From Chitinophaga sp. H8 (GTDB taxonomy: Bacteria; Bacteroidota; Bacteroidia; Chitinophagales; Chitinophagaceae), in NCBI RefSeq assembly GCF_040567655.1, contig NZ_JBEXAC010000004.1:1-64000 (forward strand): a stretch of 64,000 nucleotides of DNA, written 5' to 3'. Position numbers and translations under genes: made by a program. The notes under the pieces are model-generated. The model saw only the letters and a program-made list of their open reading frames with translations, was not told the DNA's origin and did no database searches. This document shows positions 8,279 to 16,437 of this stretch, piece by piece (within the stretch, counting starts at the first letter, position 1; every line of letters starts with the position of its first letter).

Positions 8279-11200
8279 TTATTTGTTATTATAGTAGTAG
8301 AATTGAATGGCAGATTGGTTATACGTATTCAGTGCATCTAAATAATTCTGACGGATGCTAATCGCCTGACTTAGAAACTGGCTTAGATCCGCAAAACTGA
8401 TTTCTCCTGACCTATAACTTAATGTTGCGGCACTGATGATTTCATCGGCCTGCCTCAATCCTGATGATTCATAAAAATTCAACAAAGACATATTCTTCTG
8501 TATGTCTGCTAAAGCTGAAGCTCTTTGTGTTTGAAATACTTGCGTTTGATAAGCTAAAGTCCTCTCCTGTACATCTTTCTCGGCCACTGCTGCTTTCACT
8601 TTGCTACGGTAAGCCCCCATTCCAAATAGTGGGAAAGCGGCTGTGACTGAAAAGCCGGTAAAGGGATTTTCTGCGCCCCAAAGTCTTTGACTAAACACCC
8701 TGCCCGAAAAATCAGGTTTGTTCGTGTTTCTCATTAAAGAAATATTTGCTGAAGCGATATTTACATTTTGCTGTTGCAAGCTCAAAACAGGATGGACGTT
8801 AGCAGTGTCCAATAATTCGGCATCCAATTTTCCCAAAGGCTTCGCAATAGGAAGCAACCATTCGTTCTGATTCAGTAACATCATTAACTGTTGTTGTTGA
8901 ACTATCATCTCTTTTCTATTCTGTTCTATAAATGCCTGTAATTCTCTCAACTTGACTTCCGCAGCAATCTTATCAAGTTTGGGAACATCGCCCGTTCTAA
9001 CCCGAACATCGGTAGCCTGGAACATTGTGGTATAAATGCTGTCAAGCCTTTGGAACAATATCTGTTTGTCCTGTAAATACCATAGCTGGTAATAGGCAGC
9101 TCTAACATCTCGTCTTATGGCTGCATTCAATACCCCTGTATTCAGTTCAGCATATTTCAATTGCTCATTAAGATATTTTCTACGTGCAGCATACAATCCG
9201 GGCCACGCTATACTTTGTGAAACCCCTATTTTGAGGATACCTACGTGATCAGATGGCCGTAAGTCTTCGTTCTCGGCAAAGACCCCTGTCTTCGGTATGT
9301 CGGTTGCTGTCTTCACATTAAGGCCCGCAGCCCGTATTTCAGCCTCATTTACGCCATATTGTAAGTTGCTTTTTAAAGCTGTTCCTATCGCACTGTCTAT
9401 ACTTACTCTTTGCTGTGCATTTGCCGATGCAATACCACCGATGCTTAGCAGCAAGATGATTATTGTTGTTTTCATTTTGGGTTTGCTCCCTTTCAGATTA
9501 AGTTTTGAGTTAAATATGATATATAACAAAGGCAGGACAAACAAGGTGAGGAAAGTTGCAGTCACTAAACCGCCTATCACCACCGTAGCCAAAGGCTTTT
9601 GTACTTCTGCTCCTGCGCTGGTACTGATCGCCATCGGCAAGAAACCCAAAGAAGCTACTGTTGCCGTCATTAGAACAGGGCGCAGACGGGTAAGCGTTCC
9701 TTCCCTGACACGTTGAAATACGTCCGTAATTCCTTCCTTTTGTAATTGATTGAATGTACCTATTAGTACAATTCCGTTGAGTACGGCCACACCAAACAGT
9801 GCAATAAAGCCGATCCCCGCACTGATGCTAAACGGCATTCCTCTAAGCAGTAAGGCAAATATTCCCCCTATGGCACTCATAGGAATAGCCGTAAATATTA
9901 GAACGGCCTGCTTGATTGAATGGAACGTGAAGTATAATAATGTAAAGATGAGCAGCAACGAAATCGGTACTGCTATCATAAGCCTTGCACTCGCTTCTTG
10001 AAGGTTTTCAAATTGCCCCCCATAAGTAAAGTAGTAGCCTGTTGGTAATTTTACTTTTGCCGCCAGTTGCTGCTGAATGTCTGAAACAACGCTTTGCACG
10101 TCACGGCCTGACACGTTGAAACCTATAACTATTCTTCTTTTTCCAGCCTCGCGGCTTATTTGCGCAGGTCCAAGTTTGTAACCTATGTTGGCGATTTGAG
10201 ACAGCGGGATTTGATTGCCGGTAGAGGTCGGTATCATCAGGTTATTTACGTCTTCTATACTGCTTCTATGCGCACTATCCAACCTGACTACCAAATCAAA
10301 TCTTCTTTCATTTTCAAAGACAACTCCAGCACTTTTTCCTGCAAAAGCGGTACTTACCACATCATTTACATCCTGAACAGTTAGGCCATAATTAGCTATT
10401 CGTGTCCGGTCGTATTCTATGTTAATTTGAGGAAGTCCTGTAACACGTTCCACCTGCGGAGCAGTGGCTCCTTGCACACTTTGAATAACCTCGCTTACCT
10501 CTTTGGCATACGCAGCAAGCGTATCAATATTTTCACCGAAAATTTTTACTGCCACGTCCTGCCTGATCCCGGTCATCAATTCATTAAACCGCATTTGAAT
10601 GGGCTGGTTCTTTTCAAAGAATACGCCCGGAATAACTTCCAGCTTTTCCAATATGGCATCAGCCAATTCATTATAACTTCTGCCAGATGCCCACTCTTTT
10701 TCCGGCTTCAATACAATCATAAGATCAGATGCTTCAGGTGGCATTGGATCTGTTGGAACTTCAGCAGCTCCTGTTTTCCCAACTACCATTTTTACCTCAT
10801 CGAACTGTTTAATGATACGGGATGCCTGCATAGAAGTCTCAATGCTTTGTCGCAAAGAACTCCCTTGAGGTAGAATACAGTGAAAAGCATAATCACCCTC
10901 CTGTAACTGAGGAATAAACTCACCTCCCATACCTCTGAATACAAGAAGCGAAATGCCAAAGATTACAACTGTTGCTCCTACAATAACATATTTGAAGCGG
11001 ATGGCCATTTGCAACAAGGGTTGATAAACACGCTGTAGCTTCTCCATCATTCTATCACTGAAACTTTTTTTGTTGCTTGCTTTTTTCGGCAAGAACAAGG
11101 CGCACATCATTGGGATATAAGTGAGCGATAAGACCAACGCACCAAATATTGCAAAACCTACGGTTTGGGCCATAGGACGGAACATTTTACCTTCAACACC

Positions 11201-12598
11201 TACAAGGGTCAGGATAGGGATATATACAATCAGAATGATAATCTCGCCAAATGCAGCACTTGTCCGTATTTTGGATGCGGATTCAAATACTTCCTCATCC
11301 ATTTCACCCTGGGTAAGTCTTTTCGTAGATTTCCTTAGCCCCAAATGGTGCATAGTAGCTTCTACGACGATTACCGCTCCGTCAACTATCAATCCAAAGT
11401 CAATCGCACCTAAACTCATAAGGTTGGCGCTTACGCCAAATACATTCATCATTCCCAGGGCAAAGAGCATAGCTAACGGTATTGCAGAGGCTACAATAAG
11501 ACCAGCACGTAGATTACCGAGGAATAACACCAGTACGAAAATGACAATCAAAGCACCCTCTATAAGATTTTTTTCAACGGTGCTTATAGCACGTCCCACC
11601 AGATCAGTACGATCTAAGTATGGTTCAATCACTATATCATTGGGTAAAGAATTTTGAATGGTTGGCAGCTTTTCTTTGATGCGCTTAACCACTTCATTAC
11701 TATTTTCACCTTTCAGCATCATCACCACACCACCAACAGCATCTACTTCTCCATTGTAGGTAAGTGCCCCATAACGAACAGCGTTACCGAAGCGCACTTC
11801 TGCTACGTCTTTTATGAAAACAGGGACTAATCCGGTGGTTTTGACTGCGATATTTTGTACATCCTCTAAACTTGTAACCAAACCAATACCCCTTATAAAA
11901 TAGGCATTTGGCTTTTTATCAATATAAGCGCCGCCGGTATTCTGATTGCTTTTTTCGAGTGCGGTAAAAATTTCAGGAATACTTACACCCATAGCCTTTA
12001 ACCTGTCCGGGTTTACAGCCACTTCATATTGTTTAAGCTCGCCGCCGAAGCTGTTTACCTCTGCAATACCGGGAGTTCCGTACAGTTGTCTTGCCACGAT
12101 CCAATCCTGCATCGTGCGCAGGTCTTTCGCACTGTATTTGTTTTCGCTGCCTTTCTTTGGGTGAATGATGTATTGATATACTTCTCCCAATCCGGTACTC
12201 ACGGGTGCTAATTCAGGCGATCCAATGCCTGGCGGTATCTTGTCAACTGCTTCTTTAAGCCTTTCTCCAATGAGTTGTCGGGCAAAGTAAATACTCACTT
12301 CCTCTTTAAATACGACAGTAATAACTGACAATCCAAATCTGGATATACTGCGTATTTCCTCAATATCAGGTATGTTGGCAATGCTTTGCTCTATGGGGAA
12401 TGTCACTAATTGCTCTACTTCCTGTCCGGCTAATGTGGGGCAAGTAGTAAAGATTTGCACCTGATTATTGGTAATATCAGGTACAGCATCAATGGGGAGT
12501 TTCGTAGCACTCCACACCCCCCAAATGATGAGTAACAAAGTCATTATTCCTATAATGATTTTGTTCTTTATACTAAATCGAATAATTCTATCTAACAC
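8279..12598 (-). CDS. czcA: CzcA-type RND metal pump fused to a TolC/CzcC-like outer-membrane channel
   Basis: A 1439-residue fusion. Residues 1 to about 1035 are a heavy-metal RND permease; TM4 carries D400-F-G, D406-G and E413 (DFGLIVDGAVIVVE), the charged pattern of the divalent-cation (Zn/Co/Cd) CzcA class rather than Cu/Ag CusA. From M1042 a second signal-peptide-like stretch (MKTTIIILLLSIGG, then SANAQQ) begins a TolC-family outer-membrane efflux protein of about 400 residues, with the long amphipathic helices typical of that family. Fused pumps of this length are common in Bacteroidota. The internal signal peptide suggests the two halves are separated by signal peptidase after export. 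Export would run from periplasm or cytosol to the outside with CzcB. Confidence 0.92.
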   Translation of the reverse strand: MLDRIIRFSIKNKIIIGIMTLLLIIWGVWSATKLPIDAVPDITNNQVQIFTTCPTLAGQEVEQLVTFPIEQSIANIPDIEEIRSISRFGLSVITVVFKEEVSIYFARQLIGERLKEAVDKIPPGIGSPELAPVSTGLGEVYQYIIHPKKGSENKYSAKDLRTMQDWIVARQLYGTPGIAEVNSFGGELKQYEVAVNPDRLKAMGVSIPEIFTALEKSNQNTGGAYIDKKPNAYFIRGIGLVTSLEDVQNIAVKTTGLVPVFIKDVAEVRFGNAVRYGALTYNGEVDAVGGVVMMLKGENSNEVVKRIKEKLPTIQNSLPNDIVIEPYLDRTDLVGRAISTVEKNLIEGALIVIFVLVLFLGNLRAGLIVASAIPLAMLFALGMMNVFGVSANLMSLGAIDFGLIVDGAVIVVEATMHHLGLRKSTKRLTQGEMDEEVFESASKIRTSAAFGEIIILIVYIPILTLVGVEGKMFRPMAQTVGFAIFGALVLSLTYIPMMCALFLPKKASNKKSFSDRMMEKLQRVYQPLLQMAIRFKYVIVGATVVIFGISLLVFRGMGGEFIPQLQEGDYAFHCILPQGSSLRQSIETSMQASRIIKQFDEVKMVVGKTGAAEVPTDPMPPEASDLMIVLKPEKEWASGRSYNELADAILEKLEVIPGVFFEKNQPIQMRFNELMTGIRQDVAVKIFGENIDTLAAYAKEVSEVIQSVQGATAPQVERVTGLPQINIEYDRTRIANYGLTVQDVNDVVSTAFAGKSAGVVFENERRFDLVVRLDSAHRSSIEDVNNLMIPTSTGNQIPLSQIANIGYKLGPAQISREAGKRRIVIGFNVSGRDVQSVVSDIQQQLAAKVKLPTGYYFTYGGQFENLQEASARLMIAVPISLLLIFTLLYFTFHSIKQAVLIFTAIPMSAIGGIFALLLRGMPFSISAGIGFIALFGVAVLNGIVLIGTFNQLQKEGITDVFQRVREGTLTRLRPVLMTATVASLGFLPMAISTSAGAEVQKPLATVVIGGLVTATFLTLFVLPLLYIIFNSKLNLKGSKPKMKTTIIILLLSIGGIASANAQQRVSIDSAIGTALKSNLQYGVNEAEIRAAGLNVKTATDIPKTGVFAENEDLRPSDHVGILKIGVSQSIAWPGLYAARRKYLNEQLKYAELNTGVLNAAIRRDVRAAYYQLWYLQDKQILFQRLDSIYTTMFQATDVRVRTGDVPKLDKIAAEVKLRELQAFIEQNRKEMIVQQQQLMMLLNQNEWLLPIAKPLGKLDAELLDTANVHPVLSLQQQNVNIASANISLMRNTNKPDFSGRVFSQRLWGAENPFTGFSVTAAFPLFGMGAYRSKVKAAVAEKDVQERTLAYQTQVFQTQRASALADIQKNMSLLNFYESSGLRQADEIISAATLSYRSGEISFADLSQFLSQAISIRQNYLDALNTYNQSAIQFYYYNNK

Positions 12599-12716
12599 GA
12601 TTATTTTTATTAATAATTAATGTAGCTCTATACAGATTATAGAACTGGCTTTTGATGTATAGCGGAAATTACCAATCCATTCTACTGGTTGGCTCTTCAT
12701 GCTTGTTGAAGAAATA

Positions 12717-13040
12717 TTATGCTACGATCCGGGGTGGCTGCCAGATATTACCGACATAACGGGAAGTAAAATGGAAATCCCGTAATGCAACTTTTTGGCC
12801 TGAGAAGGCTGGCAAGGGGATATTAAGTTCAGGAAGGTTGAAGTTATAGGTTGCCATAGACACACTACAGCAATTACAGTGACAAAAAGGAGTACAATTA
12901 TCATTTTTGTCCTGACTATGGTTATGCGATTCCCTTTGAGAAGTTGGCGTACCTCTTTCACAGCGATTAATTGCATCGCTACACGGCACTAAAAGAAGTG
13001 CTGAGAGATAAAATACCAATGTTAACGCAAACCACTTCAT
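12717..13040 (-). CDS. small secreted Cys/His-rich protein, DUF6660-like (copy 1)
   Basis: A 107-residue protein starting with a signal peptide (MKWFALTLVFYLSALLLVPC). A hydrophilic linker rich in His, Asp and Asn is followed by a cysteine cluster (CTPFCHCNCCSVS) that looks made for metal binding. The C-terminus ends in NIWQPPRIVA, shared in form with two other small proteins in this window. DUF6660 is my family assignment from memory; function unknown, but the position directly upstream of the Czc pump on the same strand argues for a periplasmic metal-binding role. Its start lies only nine bases from a perfect TAnnTTTG box, so its mRNA leader would be very short. Confidence 0.75.
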   Translation of the reverse strand: MKWFALTLVFYLSALLLVPCSDAINRCERGTPTSQRESHNHSQDKNDNCTPFCHCNCCSVSMATYNFNLPELNIPLPAFSGQKVALRDFHFTSRYVGNIWQPPRIVA

Positions 13041-13049
13041 AGTTCAATG

Positions 13050-13057
13050 CAAAGTTA
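13050..13057 (-). promoter_or_regulatory. -7 promoter box (TAACTTTG) of the Czc operon
   Basis: Reads TAACTTTG on the minus strand, an exact TAnnTTTG match nine bases before the start codon at 13040. A TTTG lies 25 bases further upstream as possible -33 element. It would drive the small Cys-rich gene and probably the pump genes behind it. Confidence 0.55.
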
Positions 13058-13069
13058 TAAACAATGTAA

Positions 13070-13084
13070 TGCAATCCGATTGCA
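13070..13084. promoter_or_regulatory. candidate Fur-family operator, 7-1-7 palindrome
   Basis: TGCAATC-C-GATTGCA is a perfect inverted repeat of seven bases around one central base, the geometry of Fur, Zur and PerR boxes. It lies between the possible -33 and the -7 box of the Czc operon promoter, where a bound repressor would block transcription. A Fur-family gene is encoded at 14812-15264. No second full copy was found nearby. Confidence 0.5.
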
Positions 13085-13088
13085 AAGT

Positions 13089-13823
13089 TCAAAGTAAGGC
13101 CATGCTATTCACACCATATCTATCAGTACCGTTTCTTATCCTTTCTACGTTTTTATTCATCTTATGCCTAACAATATTTCTGAATATGAATTTTTTTATG
13201 CTGGAAAGCTCCTGTTGATGTTTGGCGTAAAATTCATCCGGGGTATCGAATATGCCGAAGTCCTGATTAATCCCTTTATCCTGAATGAATGTATTATTCA
13301 GATTCCACTCTATCGGTGGATTATCAAAATTACTGGTATAGGCGCCGTAACCGCAGAAGGTAGTTTTGCAATCATTGAACTGCTTTTGCAATTCGGTCAA
13401 ATAGCCCTTATCTAAAATAACCCCCTCTAAGAAATACCATTGTTCATCCACATATACTTCTACCCAACTATGCAAAATATTTCGTGGTGAAAGGCTATAC
13501 CATAATCCAGTAATAGCACCTTTTTGTAATGCTTTGTCAATAGTAAATCCATGAATCCGGTTTGGAACGCCTGTTGCTCGAAGAAGCGCCATTAACAAAG
13601 TGGCTTTGGTATTGCATTGGCCATAGCCGTCTGCCAACACCTGTGATGCTGCAATGTCGTCTGCAAGGTTGTAGCCAAATTTGATTTCATCGCGAACAAA
13701 ATTGTAGGTGGCTTTTATCCGGGCGACAGTATCCAGTTTTTTCCATTGCCTTTGTTCTATCAATTGTTGAATGGAGGCATTAGAATAATCCAGGATTTTA
13801 GTTTCTGTCAAGTAGTTGTTCAT
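13089..13823 (-). CDS. transglutaminase-like domain protein
   Basis: A 244-residue protein of the transglutaminase-like cysteine peptidase superfamily. The catalytic cysteine is C70 in DGYGQCNTKATLLMALLRA, followed by the histidine H118 in ILHSWVEVYV, and an acidic residue in FLEGVILD supplies the third position. These match the Cys-His-Asp order of the family, in which members hydrolyse or transfer at peptide or amide bonds. No signal peptide is visible, so it is probably cytosolic. Substrate is unknown. It lies between membrane-protein genes and the metal operon on the same strand; a link to metal resistance is only positional. Confidence 0.8.
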   Translation of the reverse strand: MNNYLTETKILDYSNASIQQLIEQRQWKKLDTVARIKATYNFVRDEIKFGYNLADDIAASQVLADGYGQCNTKATLLMALLRATGVPNRIHGFTIDKALQKGAITGLWYSLSPRNILHSWVEVYVDEQWYFLEGVILDKGYLTELQKQFNDCKTTFCGYGAYTSNFDNPPIEWNLNNTFIQDKGINQDFGIFDTPDEFYAKHQQELSSIKKFIFRNIVRHKMNKNVERIRNGTDRYGVNSMALL

Positions 13824-13861
13824 ATTTTTTATTCATTTGAATAGCTACTATTTGCTTTTGT

Positions 13862-14170
13862 TTATTCTTCCCATTTCCATCCCCGTAGCTGATAATATTT
13901 TTTCCGTGGCGTTGCTTTCAACGGGTGAATGCCATTTTTTTTACACCACACAACATGATAAATAGAACCTGGAATTACAGCCAGCACAGGAACTAAAGCT
14001 GCCCAATGCCCTAACCAGTAATAAATCCCGACAGTTATCCCATAGATCACGAACCATTTTATAATTCTGCGAGCGGCGTGTGTTTCTACTTCAAACCGGC
14101 CAAACAAGACAAAAGCGAATAGTTGCAGCAAAAGGAGTTCGGCCAATTCTATTTCCAGTCCAGCATTCAT
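13862..14170 (-). CDS. small membrane protein of unknown function
   Basis: A 102-residue protein with about three hydrophobic helices: residues 10-25, then 38-56, then 59-72. A basic, aromatic C-terminal tail (KKYYQLRGWKWEE) is probably cytosolic. I do not recognise a family. It is 16 bases from the next membrane-protein gene upstream and 38 bases from the transglutaminase-like gene downstream, so it is likely part of the same transcript. Confidence 0.65.
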   Translation of the reverse strand: MNAGLEIELAELLLLQLFAFVLFGRFEVETHAARRIIKWFVIYGITVGIYYWLGHWAALVPVLAVIPGSIYHVVWCKKNGIHPLKATPRKKYYQLRGWKWEE

Positions 14171-14186
14171 GTCTTTAAATTTTAGG

Positions 14187-14756
14187 TTAAGCAGTTTTAG
14201 GGCCCTTTTTAACCAGCCTGTACATACCCCACCATGCTAATGGAGCCAGTACAACAACACTTAGCATACCTGGAAAATAGCCGTATGGATCGTTTGTCAT
14301 AAGCGGGAAAAAATAATGTGCAAGCTCTGATATCCCCATTGATGCGAAAAGTGTCCAGATAGCGTAATAGCCAAGTTCATGTTTACGTTTAAGAAGCAGG
14401 GGTATGACCAGCCAAGCGCCTATGGGTAATATCAACAGGCCGATAACAAGCCCAACACCAAATTCAGGAACTGTGCCGCCAGTTATTTTTTCTGAAACAA
14501 CCTCGAAAAACTTCATACGGTTTTCTTCTACCTTATGAAGAAACAGAAAGGCAAGCAGCGTCAGCCAGTATGGTGTTTTAAGCAAAGCCCAGGACGTGCG
14601 GGATGGGATCAGAATCCAAAGAATAAAACCGCCGAGATATCCTATCAAAAAAATACTTGCATATAAAGTTCCAAGATAATAATACCCAATGATGGGAATA
14701 AGGAGAGAAAACAGAAATGCGACTATTATGTTAGTCAGTCCTTTTTTTGTTGCCAT
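14187..14756 (-). CDS. multi-pass membrane protein of unknown function
   Basis: A 189-residue protein with five or six hydrophobic segments; examples are residues 10-28, 32-48, 62-74, 100-122, 130-145 and 160-180. A short hydrophilic stretch with HKVEENRMKFFEVVSEKITGG lies in the middle. No family is recognised. It lies 55 bases downstream of the Fur-family gene and probably shares its transcript with the neighbouring membrane protein. Confidence 0.65.
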   Translation of the reverse strand: MATKKGLTNIIVAFLFSLLIPIIGYYYLGTLYASIFLIGYLGGFILWILIPSRTSWALLKTPYWLTLLAFLFLHKVEENRMKFFEVVSEKITGGTVPEFGVGLVIGLLILPIGAWLVIPLLLKRKHELGYYAIWTLFASMGISELAHYFFPLMTNDPYGYFPGMLSVVVLAPLAWWGMYRLVKKGPKTA

Positions 14757-14811
14757 AACAATACGTTTTCTTTAAAATTATCAAATCTGTTTGTTTATTA
14801 AAACCCACGAT

Positions 14812-15264
14812 CTATCGTTTGACGTGTTTTCTCTGCTTACCACTCGCGAGGCATAACTCACATATCCCTTTAGCGAAAATCTGGATCTCGTCAATTCTAA
14901 AATCAGTTTTTACATTCCCAGGAAAGGATATATCCTTTTTACAGGTAGTCTGCTTACATACTTTACAGTAAAAATGTAGGTGATGATCCTTATGTATATG
15001 CTCACTGCATCCTTCATCACACAGCCTATACTTTGTAATGTTGTTGTCCTGAATCCTATGTACTATTCCTTTTTCTTCAAAGGTCTTCAACGTTCGATAA
15101 ATAGTTACTTTATCTGCCTTGTGAAAGTAGGCTTCAATCTCAGTAAGAGACAAAGCGGCAGTCTGGATATTCAGATAGTCGTACACCAAGATCCGCATAC
15201 TTGTTGGCCTGGTATTCTTGCTTATTAATTTAAGCTCTGTTCCTCTTTCCATGTTACTTGTCAT
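14812..15264 (-). CDS. Fur-family metal-dependent transcriptional repressor
   Basis: A 150-residue DNA-binding regulator. The winged helix spans residues about 18-80 with the recognition helix near KADKVTIYRTLKTFEEKGIV. Metal sites are visible: a His/Asp cluster H91-K-D93-H94-H95-L-H97, and two cysteine pairs C100-x-x-C103 and C135-x-x-C138 that form the structural zinc site. This layout fits Fur/Zur/PerR proteins. In this setting a zinc- or other divalent-metal-responsive role is likely, and a 7-1-7 palindrome at 13070-13084 is a plausible target. The start could also be the fifth codon (MERGTEL). Confidence 0.9.
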   Translation of the reverse strand: MTSNMERGTELKLISKNTRPTSMRILVYDYLNIQTAALSLTEIEAYFHKADKVTIYRTLKTFEEKGIVHRIQDNNITKYRLCDEGCSEHIHKDHHLHFYCKVCKQTTCKKDISFPGNVKTDFRIDEIQIFAKGICELCLASGKQRKHVKR

Positions 15265-15535
15265 AGATTGGAGTGGATTATTTGTTTCATGGCATTGTCA
15301 CAGGCAACCTTTTAATGGCTTACATGCGAGTACCAGTGCATAAGACGGTCTATAATCGCTGCAATTAATACTGCGCAACACAGACCTATGAATACGATTC
15401 TTAAAACCCTCGCAATAGTGGACTGAGCGGGCTTTCTTTTGCTTACTTTTTTGTTCAACGGAAAAGATTTTGAAGACAGAACACTTCAAAGCGTAGCCCC
15501 TTTGGGCCTACTACGCAAACCGATAAGAAAGTAGA
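15265..15535. other. intergenic stretch without a supported gene
   Basis: 271 bases between the Fur-family gene and the second small Cys-rich gene. A 63-codon reading frame on the minus strand exists but is basic and compositionally odd, with no start signal. A short imperfect hairpin (GTAGCCCC against GGGCCTAC, near 15495-15515) is the only structure seen. Confidence 0.4.
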
Positions 15536-15847
15536 TTAAGAAATTTTAGGCGGTTGCCAGATAGCGTGTGAAACTTCTTTGCAGAAAGGAGTGGGATAAT
15601 CAGAATAATTCTTTGTCGCAAATACCTTCTTAGCTATAATGTAGATAGGGATTTTATGGCACGACATAGATATAGAACAGCACGAACAAGTACAAAAAGG
15701 AGCGCAATGCTCAATGTCGTGATTATGCTGTTGATGATTTGCAGAGATTGTTGTTGCCCTCTGGTCATTGCACTCCCTGCTGTCACCACAAGGTAAACAG
15801 GACAGGATAAGCAACCATACGCCCATTATGAGTGCAAAAAATTTCAT
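15536..15847 (-). CDS. small secreted Cys/His-rich protein, DUF6660-like (copy 2)
   Basis: A 103-residue protein with signal peptide (MKFFALIMGVWLLILSCLPC), a His-rich linker (HQQHNHDIEHC) and a cysteine cluster (CAPFCTCSCCSIS), ending in HAIWQPPKIS. It is a paralogue of the gene at 12717, with the same order of parts. The frame is open 26 codons further upstream, but the internal ATG at 15847 starts a perfect signal peptide and sits five bases from a TATATTTG promoter box, so I chose it. Likely a periplasmic metal-binding protein; family function is unknown. Confidence 0.75.
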   Translation of the reverse strand: MKFFALIMGVWLLILSCLPCGDSRECNDQRATTISANHQQHNHDIEHCAPFCTCSCCSISMSCHKIPIYIIAKKVFATKNYSDYPTPFCKEVSHAIWQPPKIS

Positions 15848-15852
15848 TGCCG

Positions 15853-15860
15853 CAAATATA
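15853..15860 (-). promoter_or_regulatory. -7 promoter box (TATATTTG) with near-leaderless spacing
   Basis: Reads TATATTTG on the minus strand, matching TAnnTTTG, and ends five bases before the ATG at 15847. A 6-1-6 AT-rich palindrome (CGAAAA-T-TTTTCG, 15870-15882) lies just upstream and could be an operator. Confidence 0.5.
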
Positions 15861-15911
15861 AGGAAAAATCGAAAATTTTTCGTACATGCGCCGGATGTAA
15901 TTCCAAATTGA

Positions 15912-15919
15912 TACCTTTG
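15912..15919 (+). promoter_or_regulatory. -7 promoter box (TACCTTTG) of a structured leader RNA
   Basis: Exact TAnnTTTG match on the plus strand. Transcription from here would begin near 15925 and run through the folded region 15967-16103 into the small gene at 16135. Confidence 0.5.
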
Positions 15920-15966
15920 TAACAAGATATTCTTGAAGCGTTTAAGCTTTAAGTCCCGTACTGAAA

Positions 15967-16103
15967 CTTAGGAACTTTCAAATGGCAATGGGACATAAGT
16001 GAGAACGCTCATGCTACGGCGTGGGCGCACTTATCGTTGCCGGGTTTCCTAAGACCTCAGTGCGGTGAGCTGTTGCCTGCGCTCTTTTTTGTGCAGGCAA
16101 CAG
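15967..16103 (+). ncRNA. multi-stem structured RNA leader of unknown class
   Basis: A long nested hairpin is followed by a second strong hairpin. Outer stem: CTTAGGAAC (15967-15975) with GTTTCCTAAG (16044-16053, one bulge). Next: GGCAAT with GTTGCC. Next: ATAAGTG with CACTTAT. Apical: GCTCATGC with GCGTGGGC, closed by a TACG loop and including G-U pairs. After a small CTCA/TGAG stem comes a perfect 11-base-pair hairpin, CTGTTGCCTGC (16070-16080) with GCAGGCAACAG (16093-16103). No T-run follows, so it is not a terminator. The G-U pairs favour the plus strand. It ends 31 bases before the 71-codon gene. It could be a cis-regulatory leader or a separate small RNA; I recognise no known class. Confidence 0.6.
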
Positions 16104-16134
16104 TCAGAGGAAACTAACTAAAAAGCAACTGACC

Positions 16135-16350
16135 ATGACTTCAGCCGATCACTACCCCGAATTTCAATACCCTGCGGGACAATTATCGAAGTTTCTTGCT
16201 GCAAGCGACTTTTTCACCATTATGCTAAAAAATGGTGACATCGTTCATTTTACCCCTAAAGACATGCCTGCTTTCAAAAAGTGGTTAGAGCAGAATAATA
16301 TAGCAAATATCAGAGCAGAGCAGGGATGGGTTGTAACTAAGAAAACATAA
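16135..16350 (+). CDS. small conserved element-borne protein, unknown function
   Basis: A 71-residue soluble protein with a compact alpha/beta pattern: FFTIMLKNGDIVHFTPKD forms a beta hairpin and MPAFKKWLEQNNI a helix, then a basic end. I recall similar short proteins from Bacteroidota conjugative elements but no function. It follows the structured leader RNA, so its expression may be controlled there. It lies upstream of the mobilization module. Confidence 0.6.
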   Translation: MTSADHYPEFQYPAGQLSKFLAASDFFTIMLKNGDIVHFTPKDMPAFKKWLEQNNIANIRAEQGWVVTKKT

Positions 16351-16437
16351 GACCTGTTACAATATTCCACTGTAACTACGCCCCATTACTTCCCAACTAC
16401 CATCTATCCAAAATGCCAAGCAAAAATCACCGTACTT

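Noticed and set aside
15298..15489. 63-codon minus-strand frame before the second Cys-rich gene
   Set aside because: Basic, repetitive composition, no signal or domain, no start context, and it does not resemble known proteins.
16070..16103. hairpin read as a rho-independent terminator
   Set aside because: Neither strand shows a T-run after the stem, and a gene begins 31 bases downstream.
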